A DNA stretch of 64,000 bases from Burkholderiales bacterium (GTDB taxonomy: Bacteria; Pseudomonadota; Gammaproteobacteria; Burkholderiales; Ga0077523). Every line of letters begins with the position of its first letter. The stretch's first letter is position 1. Location of the stretch: assembly GCA_019747905.1 (NCBI GenBank), contig JAIEQG010000038.1:1-64000 (forward strand), read 5' to 3'. The notes below the pieces were generated by a model. That model saw nothing but the letters and a program-made list of their open reading frames with translations, ran no database searches and was not told the DNA's origin. Made by a program: the position numbers and the translations under genes. Of this stretch, positions 48,992 through 59,195 are shown in pieces.

Positions 48992-49663
48992 ATGACTCCC
49001 GAACAGGAATCCATCCGCAACCGCTTTCTCGCCGTGGACACGACGACGGTCTCCGACGTGCTGGAGGGCGTCGGTCGCTACGACCAGGCACTCTCCACCG
49101 CGTTGACCCCCATCGCGGCGAATCAGGAGAAGCTCGCGGGCTTCGCGTACACGGTGCGCATGCACCTGCAGCCCTACGAGGGTCCGGGCGATCCGGACAA
49201 GATGCAGGCCATCAACGGCATGATGCCCGGCGTCGTGTCGGTGTGGGCCGGTGATGCCGAAGGCATGGCTTCGTTCGGCGAGCTGCTCGCTCTTGGCATG
49301 AAGGTGCGCGGATGTGTCGGCATCGTGGTGAACGGCGGCGTGCGCGACAGCGCGTGGATCGCGAAGCACGGCATGCCGGTCTATGCGAGATACCGCTCGC
49401 CCGTGCAATCCATCGGGCGGTTGAAGGTCACCGGCTGTCAGGTCCCGATCGTGATGCCCGGCGCCACCAGTCGGCGCGTGGAAGTGGCACCCGGCGATTT
49501 CCTGCTCGGCGACGCGGACGGCGTGGTCGTCATTCCCGCCGCGCACATCGAGACGGTGCTCGCCGAGGCCGAGAAGATCACCGAGCGGGAGAAGAGCATC
49601 CGCGCGGACATCGACAGCGGGGCGCCGCTGGACATCATTCTCAAGCGGTACGGGCGGATCTGA
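48992..49663 (+). CDS. RraA-family protein (HMG/CHA aldolase-like)
   Basis: VDTTTVSDVLEG...GCVGIVVNGGVRDSAWIAKHGMPVYARYRSP...VAPGDFLLGDADGVVVIP. Confidence 0.92.
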   Translation: MTPEQESIRNRFLAVDTTTVSDVLEGVGRYDQALSTALTPIAANQEKLAGFAYTVRMHLQPYEGPGDPDKMQAINGMMPGVVSVWAGDAEGMASFGELLALGMKVRGCVGIVVNGGVRDSAWIAKHGMPVYARYRSPVQSIGRLKVTGCQVPIVMPGATSRRVEVAPGDFLLGDADGVVVIPAAHIETVLAEAEKITEREKSIRADIDSGAPLDIILKRYGRI

Positions 49664-49726
49664 CGGCAGGCGCGTGCGCAGGACGTCGCCTCCAGGCGAC
49701 GTCCCCTGAGGGGTGTGCCCTTTTCG

Positions 49727-49747
49727 CTATTCGCGATTCGCGAATAG
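49727..49747. promoter_or_regulatory. Near-palindrome immediately upstream of HTH gene; candidate operator
   Basis: CTATTCGCGATTCGCGAATAG, arms CTATTCGCGA/TCGCGAATAG. Confidence 0.5.
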
Positions 49748-49756
49748 AATGCGGCC

Positions 49757-50392
49757 ATGCTCAAGCCTCAGGATGTCTGCCTGCTGCTCAAGATCGTGGC
49801 GCGCGGCCCCGAGCCCTGGAGCTATACCCAGCTCGCCTGGGAACTGGGCATGTCCGCCTCGGAGGTCCACGCGGCGGTCAAGCGCTGCGGTGAAGCGGGG
49901 CTGCTTCGGCTGAACGAAGGCTGGGGCGTGCCGGATGCCAGGGGGCTGGACGAACTGCTGATCTACGGTGTGCGGTACGTCTGGGCCGCGGAGCGGGGTG
50001 GGCTGACCCTGGGGCTGCCGACGGCCGAGTCCGCGGCGCCGCTCAAGGACCTGCTGCCGCCGACCGACGAGCCGCCGGCCGTGTGGCCCGATCCGGCGGG
50101 CGAAATCCGCGGCGTCGCGCTGGAGCCGCTGTACAAGTCGGTACCGGTCGCGGCAATCCGCGATCCGGTGCTGCACGAACTGTTCGCCCTGGTCGATGCG
50201 ATCCGGAGCGGTCCGGAAGCGGTGCGCGTCATCGCGATCCGCGAACTGCGCAAGCGCCTGGGCACCGACCGCTCGGGTGCCGTACCCAAGATCTCCCACG
50301 CCGCCGGGCCGCAGCGCCACGCGGCGCATCAGGTTCTCTCGAAAGACAAAGATGGCAAAGAAAGACAGCGCGTACACCGCGGAAGACATTGA
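49757..50392 (+). CDS. Winged-helix/HTH DNA-binding protein, function unknown
   Basis: MLKPQDVCLLLKIVARGPEPWSYTQLAWELGMSASEVHAAVKRCGEAGLLRLNEG; 3' end overlaps parE start by 41 bp. Confidence 0.7.
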   Translation: MLKPQDVCLLLKIVARGPEPWSYTQLAWELGMSASEVHAAVKRCGEAGLLRLNEGWGVPDARGLDELLIYGVRYVWAAERGGLTLGLPTAESAAPLKDLLPPTDEPPAVWPDPAGEIRGVALEPLYKSVPVAAIRDPVLHELFALVDAIRSGPEAVRVIAIRELRKRLGTDRSGAVPKISHAAGPQRHAAHQVLSKDKDGKERQRVHRGRH

Positions 50393-52343
50393 GATCCTCG
50401 AGGATCTCTCGCCGATCCTGCATCGGCCGGGGATGTACACCGATCCGGTCAATCCCAACCATGCGCTGGTCGAGATCATCGACAACGCGGCGGACGAAGG
50501 GCTGGCGGGCTTCGCGAAGAACGTCGTGGTGACCTTGTACGAGGACGGCTCGGCGGAAGCCGTGGACGACGGCCGCGGCATCCCCGTGGACATCCACCCG
50601 AAGAAGAAGGTGCCGGCGGTGCAGGTGATCTTCACCACGCTGCACTCCGGCGGCAAGTTCCGCAAGACGGACAAGGACGCCGTCTATCGCATCGCGGGCG
50701 GTCTGCATGGCGTCGGCGTGTGCGTGAGCAACGCTCTGTCGACGAAGCTCGAGGTGGACGTGAAGCGCGATGGCGCTGCCTGGCGCATCGTGTTCGGCCC
50801 CAACGGCCAGTTGAAGGAGCCGCTGCGGAAGACCGGCAATGCCGGTCCGCGCGAGACCGGCACGCGCGTGCGCTTCTGGCCCGACGCGAAGTATTTCGAT
50901 TCGCCGAGGATAGTGCCGGGCGATATCGCTGCGCTCCTGCGCGCGAAGGCGATGTTGCTGCCGGGGGTGAAGTTCACCCTGAACGTCGAGAAAGGCGGCA
51001 AGTTCGAGACGACGCAATGGCATTTCCCCGAAGGCATCCGCGGCTACTTCGCGAATGCCATGGTGGGTGCGGAACCGGTGGCGTCGAGCTTCCTGGGCGA
51101 GCGCTACATCAGTGCGCAGTCGGAATCCGACAGCTTCGCCGAAGGCGAAGGCGCGTTGTGGGCGATCGCGTGGACGGCCGATGGCGACCTGGTGAACGAG
51201 AGCTACGTGAACATGATCCCGACGCGGCACGGCGGCACCCACGTGTCGGGGCTGCGCGAAGGGGTCTACAACGCCATCCGCAACTTCATCGACCTGCACG
51301 CCATGGGGCAGCGCGGTCTCAAGGTCGTGCCGGAAGACGTCTGGTCCCGCGCCAACTATGTGCTTGCGGTGAAGATGCTCGACCCGCAGTTCAAGGGCCA
51401 GGTAAAGAACGAACTCATCTCGCGCGACGCGGTGAAGCTCACCGCGCAGATGGTGCGCGACCCGTTCGAACTCTGGCTGAACCAGCATGTGGACGAAGGC
51501 AAGCGCATCGCCGACCTGGTGCTCCGACAGGCGATGGCGCGCACGCGCGCGGCGCAGAAGGTGGAGCGGCGCAAGAGCTCGGGCGTGGCCGTGCTGCCCG
51601 GCAAGCTCACCGATTGCGCATCGGACGATCCGGATCGCAACGAACTCTTCATTGTCGAGGGCGACAGCGCCGGCGGGTCGGCCAAGCAGGCACGCGACAA
51701 GGAGTTCCAGGCCGTGCTGCCCCTCAAGGGCAAGCCGAAGAACACCTGGCAGGACTCCCCCGACACGCTCTACGCCAACAAGGAGATCGAGGCGATCGCC
51801 TTGGCGGTGGGCGTCGACCACCACAAGGCTGGCGACAACCCCGATCTTTCGGGGCTGCGCTACCGCAAGGTCATCATCCTCGCCGATGCCGACGTGGACG
51901 GCTCGCACATCCAGGTGCTGCTGCTCACGCTGTTCTTCCGGCATTTTCCGAAGCTGATCGAGAAGGGCCATGTGTACGTGGCGCAGCCGCCGCTGTTCCG
52001 CATCGACGTGCCCGCCCACGGCAAGAACAAGCCGGCGCGCAAGCTCTATGCGCTCGACAAGCAGGAGCTCGCGAGTCTCGAGGAGAAGCTCGAGGACGAA
52101 GGGGTCAAGGAGGGCGCGTGGACGGTCAGTCGCTTCAAGGGTCTGGGCGAGATGAGCCCGGAACAATTGTGGGAGACCACGCTCAATCCCGATACGCGAC
52201 GGATGCTGCCGGTACTGGTGGAGGACGGCCAGCTCGAGGCCTCGAACGACATCTTCAACATGATGATGGCGAAGGAGAACGCGTCGCAGCGACGGGAGTG
52301 GATGGAGACGTACGGCAATCTCGTGGATGCGGATATCTCGTGA
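50352..52343 (+). CDS. parE: DNA topoisomerase IV subunit B
   Basis: HRPGMYTDPVNPNHALVEIIDNAADEGLAGFAKN, GGLHGVGVCVSNALS, FIVEGDSAGGSAKQARDKEFQAVLPLKGK, DADVDGSHI. Confidence 0.96.
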   Translation: MAKKDSAYTAEDIEILEDLSPILHRPGMYTDPVNPNHALVEIIDNAADEGLAGFAKNVVVTLYEDGSAEAVDDGRGIPVDIHPKKKVPAVQVIFTTLHSGGKFRKTDKDAVYRIAGGLHGVGVCVSNALSTKLEVDVKRDGAAWRIVFGPNGQLKEPLRKTGNAGPRETGTRVRFWPDAKYFDSPRIVPGDIAALLRAKAMLLPGVKFTLNVEKGGKFETTQWHFPEGIRGYFANAMVGAEPVASSFLGERYISAQSESDSFAEGEGALWAIAWTADGDLVNESYVNMIPTRHGGTHVSGLREGVYNAIRNFIDLHAMGQRGLKVVPEDVWSRANYVLAVKMLDPQFKGQVKNELISRDAVKLTAQMVRDPFELWLNQHVDEGKRIADLVLRQAMARTRAAQKVERRKSSGVAVLPGKLTDCASDDPDRNELFIVEGDSAGGSAKQARDKEFQAVLPLKGKPKNTWQDSPDTLYANKEIEAIALAVGVDHHKAGDNPDLSGLRYRKVIILADADVDGSHIQVLLLTLFFRHFPKLIEKGHVYVAQPPLFRIDVPAHGKNKPARKLYALDKQELASLEEKLEDEGVKEGAWTVSRFKGLGEMSPEQLWETTLNPDTRRMLPVLVEDGQLEASNDIFNMMMAKENASQRREWMETYGNLVDADIS

Positions 52344-52393
52344 AGGGCAGCCTCGGCATGAATGGCATTGCCGTCGAAACGGACGTGATGTTG

Positions 52394-52480
52394 CCCCCAT
52401 CCCAACCTTCCCCCGGCAAAGCCGGGGGAAGGGGTGAAGGTTCCCTCCCCCGGCTTTGCCGGGGGAGGGCTAGGGTGGGG
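52394..52480. repeat. GC-rich palindromic repeat, CCCCCGGCAAAGCCGGGGG type, copy 1
   Basis: CTTCCCCCGGCAAAGCCGGGGGAAGG and CCCTCCCCCGGCTTTGCCGGGGGAGGG; same family at 55404-55606 and 59196-59287. Confidence 0.85.
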
Positions 52481-52924
52481 GCAGCTCTTGCGCTCGCCAC
52501 TGTCGGCGCGACCTCGTTCGTCTACGCCCAAGGCATCCCTACCGGCGAGATCACCGAGTACGGCCTCTACACCATCGTCAACGGCAAGCCCGCCCTGGAG
52601 AAGCAGACCGACAAGGTACCCGCCCGCAAGGGCGTGCGGTTCGGCTTCTGCGCCGACTTGGCGGGCCTCAACGACAGCGGCGGCAAGACGATGCTTTCGG
52701 AGTTCGTGCGGCATCCGGTGCTCACACAGCCGAACGGCATCGAGACCAACGGCTGGAATGCCCCGCACATGGTCGCGGTGATGAACGGCCGCGGCCGCTG
52801 GTGCGGTGGCCACGAACTTCGCAACGACTGGCAGCTCGTCCCCGGCAAATGGCGTTTCGTCGTGACCGACGGCGTGCGCGACATCGTGGTTCAGGATTTC
52901 GAAGTCGTCGCCGATGGAAAATAA
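52475..52924 (+). CDS. Secreted DUF3859-like protein
   Basis: GTG 52475 gives [43 protein letters not shown]... signal peptide plus conserved-looking body. Confidence 0.72.
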   Translation: MGAALALATVGATSFVYAQGIPTGEITEYGLYTIVNGKPALEKQTDKVPARKGVRFGFCADLAGLNDSGGKTMLSEFVRHPVLTQPNGIETNGWNAPHMVAVMNGRGRWCGGHELRNDWQLVPGKWRFVVTDGVRDIVVQDFEVVADGK

Positions 52925-55382
52925 GGATCGAAGCATGGAAGACCAGAGAGACCTGTTCGACGAGGCCGGCGGCGACACCGCGGTGGCACCGCCACCGCCG
53001 AAGAACGAAGCCCCGCAGGCGCCCCGCGCGCCTGCGGGCGGTGGTGGCGGGGACGGCAAGCTGCCGCCGCATTTCGCACCGATGGAAGGCGAGTTCGGCG
53101 ATGCGCTGCCGATCGGACGTTATGCCTCCTTGCAGTACCTGCAGTACGCCATCGCCACGGTGAAGGACCGCGCGCTGCCGCGGGTGGGCGACGGACAGAA
53201 GCCGGTGCAGTCTCGCATCCTCTATGCGATGTGGGACATGAACGGGCGTGCGGGCACGCCGCGCAAGAAGTCGGCGCGCGTGGTCGGTGACGTGCTCGGC
53301 AAGTTCCATCCGCACGGTGATCAATCCGTCTACGACGCCCTGGTGCGGCTCGCGCAGGATTTCACCCTGCGCTACCCGCTGATCGACGGCGAAGGCAACT
53401 TCGGCTCGCGCGACGGCGACGAACCTGCCGCCATGCGGTACACGGAAGCGCGGCTCACGAAGTTCTCCGAAGTGCTGCTGGCGGAGCTCGATCAGGGCAC
53501 CGTGGACTTCGTGCCGAACTACGACGGTTCCACGGAGGAACCTTCTGTGCTGCCCGCCCGGCTGCCCGTGCTGCTGCTGAACGGGGCTTCCGGTATCGCG
53601 GTGGGCATGGCGACGGAGATTCCCAGCCACAACCTGGTGGAAGTGGGCAACGCGGCCATCGCGATGATCCGCAATCCGAAGCTGAAGACGGCCGATATCG
53701 TCCAGCACATCCAAGGCCCGGATTTTCCCGGTGGGGCGCAGATCATCACACCGCGCGACGAGCTGATCGCTGCCTACGAGAGTGGACGGGGTTCGGTGCG
53801 CGTGCGCGCGCGTTGGACCATCGAGCGGCTCGCGCGCGGCCAATGGCAGATGGTCGTGACCGAATTGCCGCCCGGAACGTCGACGCGCAAGGTGCTGGAG
53901 GAGATCGAAGGGCTCACCAACCCGGTGCCCAAGCCCGGCAAGAAGTCGCTCACGCCGGAGCAACAGCGCGAGAAGGGCCTGATGCTGTCGATGCTCGACA
54001 AGGCACGCGACGAATCCGACCGTACCCACCCGGTGCGCCTGGTGCTGGAGCCGAAGACCTCGAAGGTGGACGAGACCGAGTTCGTCAACCTGCTGCTCGC
54101 CAAGACCAGCCTGGAAGGCAACGCGTCCATCAATCTGGTGATGGTGGGCCTCGACGGCCGGCCTACGGGCAAGTCGCTGCGCGAGATGCTGCTCGAATGG
54201 ACCGAATTCCGGCTCGCCACCGTGACACGCCGGACGCAGTTCCGTCTGGATCAGGTCCTCGATCGCATCCACGTGCTCGAAGGCCGGATGATCGTCCTGC
54301 TCAACGTGGACAAGGTCATCAAGGTGATCCGCAATGCCGACGAGCCGCGGGCGGAGCTGATGGCGGCGTTCTCGCTGACCGAACGGCAGGCCGAAGACAT
54401 CCTCGAAATGCGCCTGCGGCAACTGGCGAAGCTGGAACACATCAAGGTCGAGCAGGAACTCGACGCCAAGCGCAAGGAACAGAAGGATCTCGAGAAGATC
54501 CTCGGATCGCGCAAGGCGCTCGAGAACCTGGTGGTGAAGGAGATCGAGGCCGACATGAAGACCTTCGGCGATGCGCGCCGGACGGTCATCCAGGTCTCGG
54601 AGAAGGCGGTGATGGCTGCGCCCGTCATCGACGAGCCGATCACCGTGATCTTCTCGCGCAACGGCTGGATCCGCGGGCGCCAAGGCTGGGAGGTGGACGC
54701 ATCGGCCCTGTCCTTCAAGGAGGGCGACGGTCTGCAGACGCTGATCCAGTGCCGCACCGTCGACCCGGTGGTATTCCTCGACTCCAAGGGCCGCACCTAT
54801 TCGGTCGAGGCGACTGCGCTGCCGTCCGGTCGTGGCGATGGCGTACCGGCCTCGTCGCTCGTGGAAGTGCAGGATGGCGCCAAGATTCTCTACTGCCTCG
54901 CCGGCAAGGCCGAGACGCAGGTGCTCGTGGCGTCGACCGGCGGCTACGCGTTCCACACCAAGCTGGCCGACATGGTTTCGAATCGTCGGGCCGGCCGCGA
55001 GTTCATGTCGCTCGAAGAGACCGAGACGCCGGTGCCGCCGGTGACGTTCACTGAAACGCCGGGAAGCTATGTCGCCTCCGTTTCCGAACACGGCAAGCTG
55101 CTGCTCGTGCAGTTGTCCGAACTCAAGTATCAGCCGAAGGGCCGCGGGCTGATCCTGATGGGACTCGACAAGGACGAGAAGCTGGTCGCGGTGCTCGTGT
55201 CCGATCTGCCGACGTTGACCGTGGTGGGTGTCGGGCGCGGCGGCAAGGAAAAGGAAGTCACGCTCGGCAAGCGGGAGCTCGGACACTTCGCCAGCACGCG
55301 CGCACACAAGGGGCGGGTGTTGCCGGAGAAGGTGAAGCCGACAGGGTTCAAGGTGGTGCCGAAGCTCGAGTTGAATGGGTGA
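52914..55382 (+). CDS. parC: DNA topoisomerase IV subunit A
   Basis: [40 protein letters not shown]...[53 protein letters not shown]. Confidence 0.96.
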   Translation: MENKDRSMEDQRDLFDEAGGDTAVAPPPPKNEAPQAPRAPAGGGGGDGKLPPHFAPMEGEFGDALPIGRYASLQYLQYAIATVKDRALPRVGDGQKPVQSRILYAMWDMNGRAGTPRKKSARVVGDVLGKFHPHGDQSVYDALVRLAQDFTLRYPLIDGEGNFGSRDGDEPAAMRYTEARLTKFSEVLLAELDQGTVDFVPNYDGSTEEPSVLPARLPVLLLNGASGIAVGMATEIPSHNLVEVGNAAIAMIRNPKLKTADIVQHIQGPDFPGGAQIITPRDELIAAYESGRGSVRVRARWTIERLARGQWQMVVTELPPGTSTRKVLEEIEGLTNPVPKPGKKSLTPEQQREKGLMLSMLDKARDESDRTHPVRLVLEPKTSKVDETEFVNLLLAKTSLEGNASINLVMVGLDGRPTGKSLREMLLEWTEFRLATVTRRTQFRLDQVLDRIHVLEGRMIVLLNVDKVIKVIRNADEPRAELMAAFSLTERQAEDILEMRLRQLAKLEHIKVEQELDAKRKEQKDLEKILGSRKALENLVVKEIEADMKTFGDARRTVIQVSEKAVMAAPVIDEPITVIFSRNGWIRGRQGWEVDASALSFKEGDGLQTLIQCRTVDPVVFLDSKGRTYSVEATALPSGRGDGVPASSLVEVQDGAKILYCLAGKAETQVLVASTGGYAFHTKLADMVSNRRAGREFMSLEETETPVPPVTFTETPGSYVASVSEHGKLLLVQLSELKYQPKGRGLILMGLDKDEKLVAVLVSDLPTLTVVGVGRGGKEKEVTLGKRELGHFASTRAHKGRVLPEKVKPTGFKVVPKLELNG

Positions 55383-55403
55383 TGATGTGCCCTCGCCCTG
55401 ACT

Positions 55404-55606
55404 CTCCCCCGGGGCAGCCGGCGCTGTGCGCCCCCTCCCTCCGCCCTTCCCCGGCACAGCCGGCGCTGTGCGCCCCCTCCCTCCGCCCTCCCCCGGGGCA
55501 GCCGGCGCTGTGCGCCCCCTCCCTCCGCCCTCCCCCGGCACTGCCGGGGGAGGGGACTTACGGCTCCTTCCCCCAGCTTTGCTGGGGGAAGGTCGGGATG
55601 GGGGCA
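55404..55606. repeat. 42-bp tandem repeat (about 3 units) plus palindromic GC-rich repeat, copy 2
   Basis: Repeated CCCCCGGGGCAGCCGGCGCTGTGCGCCCCCTCCCTCCGCCCT, then CTCCCCCGGCACTGCCGGGGGAGGGG and CTTCCCCCAGCTTTGCTGGGGGAAGG. Confidence 0.85.
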
Positions 55607-55647
55607 CGCGGTCTTCCTGGCAACAACGATCCCAAAGACCTCGGACG

Positions 55648-56655
55648 ATGAAGCTGCTCAGAGCCCTGCTGCTGTCCCTGATCGCAGTCGTCGCATCCGC
55701 GCACGCTGCCCCGCCCGAGAAGCCCAACCTCACCATAGCCGTCGGCGGCAGGGCCACGCTCTACTACCTGCCATTGACGCTGGCCGAACGCCTCGGTTAC
55801 TTCCGCGACGAAGGCCTCGAAGTGGAGGTGCTCGATTTTCCGGGCGGTGCAAAGGCGTTGCAGGCACTGATCGGCGGCAGTGCCGACATCGTCTCCGGTG
55901 GCTTCGAGCACACGCTCCAGATGCAGGCGAAGGGGCAGAAGGTCCAGGCGTTCGTCCTGCAAGGCAATGCCGCGCTGGCCCTCGGCCTCGCGAAAGGCAA
56001 GTTCGCTTCCTACGCGGGACCGCAGGATCTCAAGGGCCGCAAGATCGGGGTCACGGCACCGGGCTCGAGCACGCACACGTTCCTCAACCACCTGCTCGCG
56101 TCGGCGAAACTGAAACCCGAGGACGTCTCGGTGATCGGTGTCGGTACCGGGGCCACGGCCGTGGCGGCGGGGCGCAGCGGTCAACTCGACGCCATCGCCA
56201 ACGTGGAGCCGGCGATCGCGATGCTGGAGAAATCCGGCGATCTCAAGGTCGTGCACGAAACCTTCAGCGAAGCCGGCACCCGCGCGATCTACGGCGGTCC
56301 GGTGCCCTCCGCGTGCCTGTACGCGAAGCAGTCGTTCATCCAGGGCAACCCGAACACGGTGCAGGCGCTGACCAATGCCATGGTCAAGGCGCTGCGCTGG
56401 CTGCGCAAGGCCTCCGCCGACGATGTGATGAAGGTGATTCCGCCCGAGTACACCTTCGGTGACCGCGCGGTGTATGCCGCCGTCCTCGATCGCCTGCGCA
56501 CCGTGTATTCGCTCGACGGAACGGTCACGTCCGAGGGCGTGGAACGTTCCTATCGAACGACGGCGGCGAGCGATGCTTCGGTGCGCGACGCCGGTGCTGC
56601 CATCAGGCTCGACGAAGCGTGGACCAATGCGTTCGTTGCGAAGGTACCCCGCTGA
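55648..56655 (+). CDS. ABC transporter substrate-binding protein, NitT/TauT (SsuA/ThiY) type
   Basis: MKLLRALLLSLIAVVASAHAAPPEKPNLTIAVGGRATLYYLPLTLAERLGYFRDEGLEVEVLDFPGGAKALQALIGGSADIVSGGFEHTLQMQAKG. Confidence 0.9.
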   Translation: MKLLRALLLSLIAVVASAHAAPPEKPNLTIAVGGRATLYYLPLTLAERLGYFRDEGLEVEVLDFPGGAKALQALIGGSADIVSGGFEHTLQMQAKGQKVQAFVLQGNAALALGLAKGKFASYAGPQDLKGRKIGVTAPGSSTHTFLNHLLASAKLKPEDVSVIGVGTGATAVAAGRSGQLDAIANVEPAIAMLEKSGDLKVVHETFSEAGTRAIYGGPVPSACLYAKQSFIQGNPNTVQALTNAMVKALRWLRKASADDVMKVIPPEYTFGDRAVYAAVLDRLRTVYSLDGTVTSEGVERSYRTTAASDASVRDAGAAIRLDEAWTNAFVAKVPR

Positions 56656-56709
56656 CGGTGGGCAGCGGCGTCGTGGTCGCTCCCGGTGCGCGCACCGCTT
56701 GCGTGACCG

Positions 56710-57219
56710 CTACTTCGGGTACTCGACGGTGGCCTTGATGGGTTTGCCGGAGACGGCATCCACTTCCACCGTCGCTTTCCTGTTTTCCGGCAGGGCCAGC
56801 GTATAGGTGTAGTAAGGCACGCCGCGCATGCTGATCGACAGCTCCATGCGGGTCAGTCGCGTCGGAGGTACGAACACCACCGGCGCGACGGCACGGGCTG
56901 CCGGCTCTGCCACCTTCGCGCGTTGGTACATCTCGTAGCGCACCAGCCCGGTCTTCTTGTCGAAGGTCAGCGGGGCGGAGTCACCGGGTTTGCACTGCGT
57001 CAGTCCGACGCTGCCGTCCTTGCCGACGATGCGCACGTAGTAGCCGTCCTCGGGCTTGTCGGTCAGTTCCTGCCAGCCGGTCACGGCGCCCTCGCGCGCC
57101 GCCTGCGCTTTTGCGATGCAACCGTCGAGCGGGCTGGTGGCTTCGTCGGCCCACGCGGACAGGGACAGGGATATGAATGCGGCGAAGGCGAGCGCCCGCC
57201 GGGTTCCGGGAAGGATCAT
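56710..57219 (-). CDS. Secreted hypothetical protein (PepSY-like C-terminal end)
   Basis: Signal peptide LAFAAFISLSLSAWA; C-term RKATVEVDAVSGKPIKATVEYPK. Confidence 0.6.
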   Translation of the reverse strand: MILPGTRRALAFAAFISLSLSAWADEATSPLDGCIAKAQAAREGAVTGWQELTDKPEDGYYVRIVGKDGSVGLTQCKPGDSAPLTFDKKTGLVRYEMYQRAKVAEPAARAVAPVVFVPPTRLTRMELSISMRGVPYYTYTLALPENRKATVEVDAVSGKPIKATVEYPK

Positions 57220-57283
57220 GATGTCTCCTGGTTAGGTCGATGTTGGAATCGTGTCTGCGACAGCGTGCGGCCGGGATTCGTTC

Positions 57284-57697
57284 TCAAGGCTTGAACACGT
57301 CCACTGCCACGACCACGGTCGGCACCGTGCCCTTGTTCTGCGCCCAGTGAACCACGCCCTTGCCTTCGGTCCAGCTGTCGCCGGGCTGATGCACCTTCAC
57401 CCAATCGCCGTCGCGGCGCTCGGTCAACTCGCCGCTCACGAGGTGGGCGACGGTCGGACGGCCGTCGTGGCTGTGGTTCGCCACCACGCCGCCGGGCTCG
57501 ATGGTGACGATGCGCAGGCGCAATTGCCTGCCTTCGACACTGTCGACTTCCTTCGACAGTTCGAGATAGGTCGGAGCGCTCACGGTGACGCCCTGATTGG
57601 CCGAAGGCGGGGTCTGTTGGCCCACGGCGACACCGACGCCGAAAGCTGCGGCGGCGATGGCGGTGCCCGCGATGGCGAGCGAAACGGCGCGATGCAT
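57284..57697 (-). CDS. Secreted cupin-domain protein
   Basis: IVTIEPGGVVANHSHDGRPTVAHLVSGELTERRDGDWVKVHQPGDSW; signal peptide; ATG 57697. Confidence 0.82.
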   Translation of the reverse strand: MHRAVSLAIAGTAIAAAAFGVGVAVGQQTPPSANQGVTVSAPTYLELSKEVDSVEGRQLRLRIVTIEPGGVVANHSHDGRPTVAHLVSGELTERRDGDWVKVHQPGDSWTEGKGVVHWAQNKGTVPTVVVAVDVFKP

Positions 57698-57824
57698 GAT
57701 GTTCTCCCCTGATTGTCGTTGGTCGACCGCGGTGCTGCGGCGAGCCGTGACCATACGCCGAACCGGGAGCGATTGCAGGTGGCGTTCGCCACGAATCGCC
57801 CGGCGCGTTACGATGCGGGTTCCC

Positions 57825-59189
57825 ATGCGAGACGGGGCCCCGAGAAGCCCCCTGCCGGAGGTGAAGAGCGTGATTCCAGATCGTATCGAAGTGAGCATCG
57901 CGGGCGGACTCGATTTTCCGCTGCCGCCCATGGCGCGGGTGCGCCAGAAATTCGATCCGGCACGGCTGGACGACATCGCCGGTGCGGTGCGGCGCGAGTT
58001 CCAGCGCCCCGAAGTGCGGGCGAAGGTGAAGGCGGGGCAGTCCATCGCGGTGGGTTGCGGCAGCCGAGGCGTGGCCAACATCGGGCTGATCGCACGTACG
58101 GTGATCGAGGAACTGCGCGCGTTGGGTACCAAGCCCTTCATCTTCCCGTGCATGGGAAGCCACGGTGCCGCGACCGCGGAAGGTCAGCGCAAGGTGCTCG
58201 AGACCTATGGCATCACGGAGGAGGCCACCGGCGTGCCGATCCGCGCGAGCATGGACACCGTGATCACCGGCCATCTCGAGGATGGAACGCCGGTGCACAT
58301 GGATCGCAATGCGGCCGAAGCCGACGGCATCGTCGTCATCAACCGCATCAAGCCGCACACGGGCTTCCGCGGCGCCACGGAAAGCGGACTCACCAAGATG
58401 CTGTCCATCGGCATCGGCAAGATCGTCGGCGCTGCCACCTACCATCGGCACGGCATGGACCGCTTTCCCGAGCTTCTGCCGAAGATCCGCGACGTGCATC
58501 TCGCGAACCGCAACGTGCTGTTCGGTGTCGGCATCGTCGAGAACGCATACGACGAGACCGCGCACGTCGAACTCGTGCTATCGGGAGAACTCGCCACGCG
58601 CGAACCGGTCCTGCAGGCAAGAGCCAAGGACCTGATGCCACGGCTCTTCTTCGACGAGATTGACGTGCTGATCATCGAGGAAATGGGCAAGAACATCTCG
58701 GGCGCGGGTTTCGACCCCAACATCACCGGCCGCAATCGCCGCAACGTGCAGTGGTCCAACAAACCGATGGTGAAGAAGATCGTCGTGCTCGGCCTGACGC
58801 GCGTCTCGCACGGCAACGCCACCGGCATCGGCGGCGCCGACGTTGTCACCATGCGTCTGTTCCGCGATCTCGACGTGTCGTCCACCTACGCCAACGTGAT
58901 CACGGCGGGCAACCTCGACGGTGCGGCGATCCCCATCGTGATGAACAACGACCACGAAGCCATCGCGCTGGCGGTGAAGACGGTGGTGCGCGTGAAGCCC
59001 GAAGGTTGTCGCGTGGTGCGCATCCGCAACACGCTGCATCTGTCGGAGATCGAAGTGTCCGCGCCCATGCTGGCAGAGGTGAGGGCGCAGCCGGAACGGT
59101 TCGAACTCGTCGCGCCGGCACATCCGTGGAGCTTCGATGGTCAGGGGAATCTGGGGCCGTTGACGGGACATATCGAGGCGGCGGCGTGA
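57825..59189 (+). CDS. LarA-like / DUF2088-family protein (lactate racemase-domain homologue)
   Basis: GQSIAVGCGSRGVANIGLIARTVIEELRALGTKPFIFPCMGSHGAATAEGQ...INRIKPHTGFRGATESGLTKMLSIGIGK; start uncertain. Confidence 0.8.
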   Translation: MRDGAPRSPLPEVKSVIPDRIEVSIAGGLDFPLPPMARVRQKFDPARLDDIAGAVRREFQRPEVRAKVKAGQSIAVGCGSRGVANIGLIARTVIEELRALGTKPFIFPCMGSHGAATAEGQRKVLETYGITEEATGVPIRASMDTVITGHLEDGTPVHMDRNAAEADGIVVINRIKPHTGFRGATESGLTKMLSIGIGKIVGAATYHRHGMDRFPELLPKIRDVHLANRNVLFGVGIVENAYDETAHVELVLSGELATREPVLQARAKDLMPRLFFDEIDVLIIEEMGKNISGAGFDPNITGRNRRNVQWSNKPMVKKIVVLGLTRVSHGNATGIGGADVVTMRLFRDLDVSSTYANVITAGNLDGAAIPIVMNNDHEAIALAVKTVVRVKPEGCRVVRIRNTLHLSEIEVSAPMLAEVRAQPERFELVAPAHPWSFDGQGNLGPLTGHIEAAA

Positions 59190-59195
59190 AGCGCG

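Noticed and set aside
46324-49041. 905-aa minus-strand ORF spanning selO and SMP-30 genes
   Set aside because: Antisense shadow crossing two clear genes on the other strand.
55404-55560. Possible CRISPR array
   Set aside because: Contiguous tandem units without unique spacers; no cas genes nearby.
50229-55757. Long minus-strand ORFs opposite parE/parC (723 aa and 1011 aa)
   Set aside because: Antisense shadows of conserved topoisomerase genes; no domain seen.
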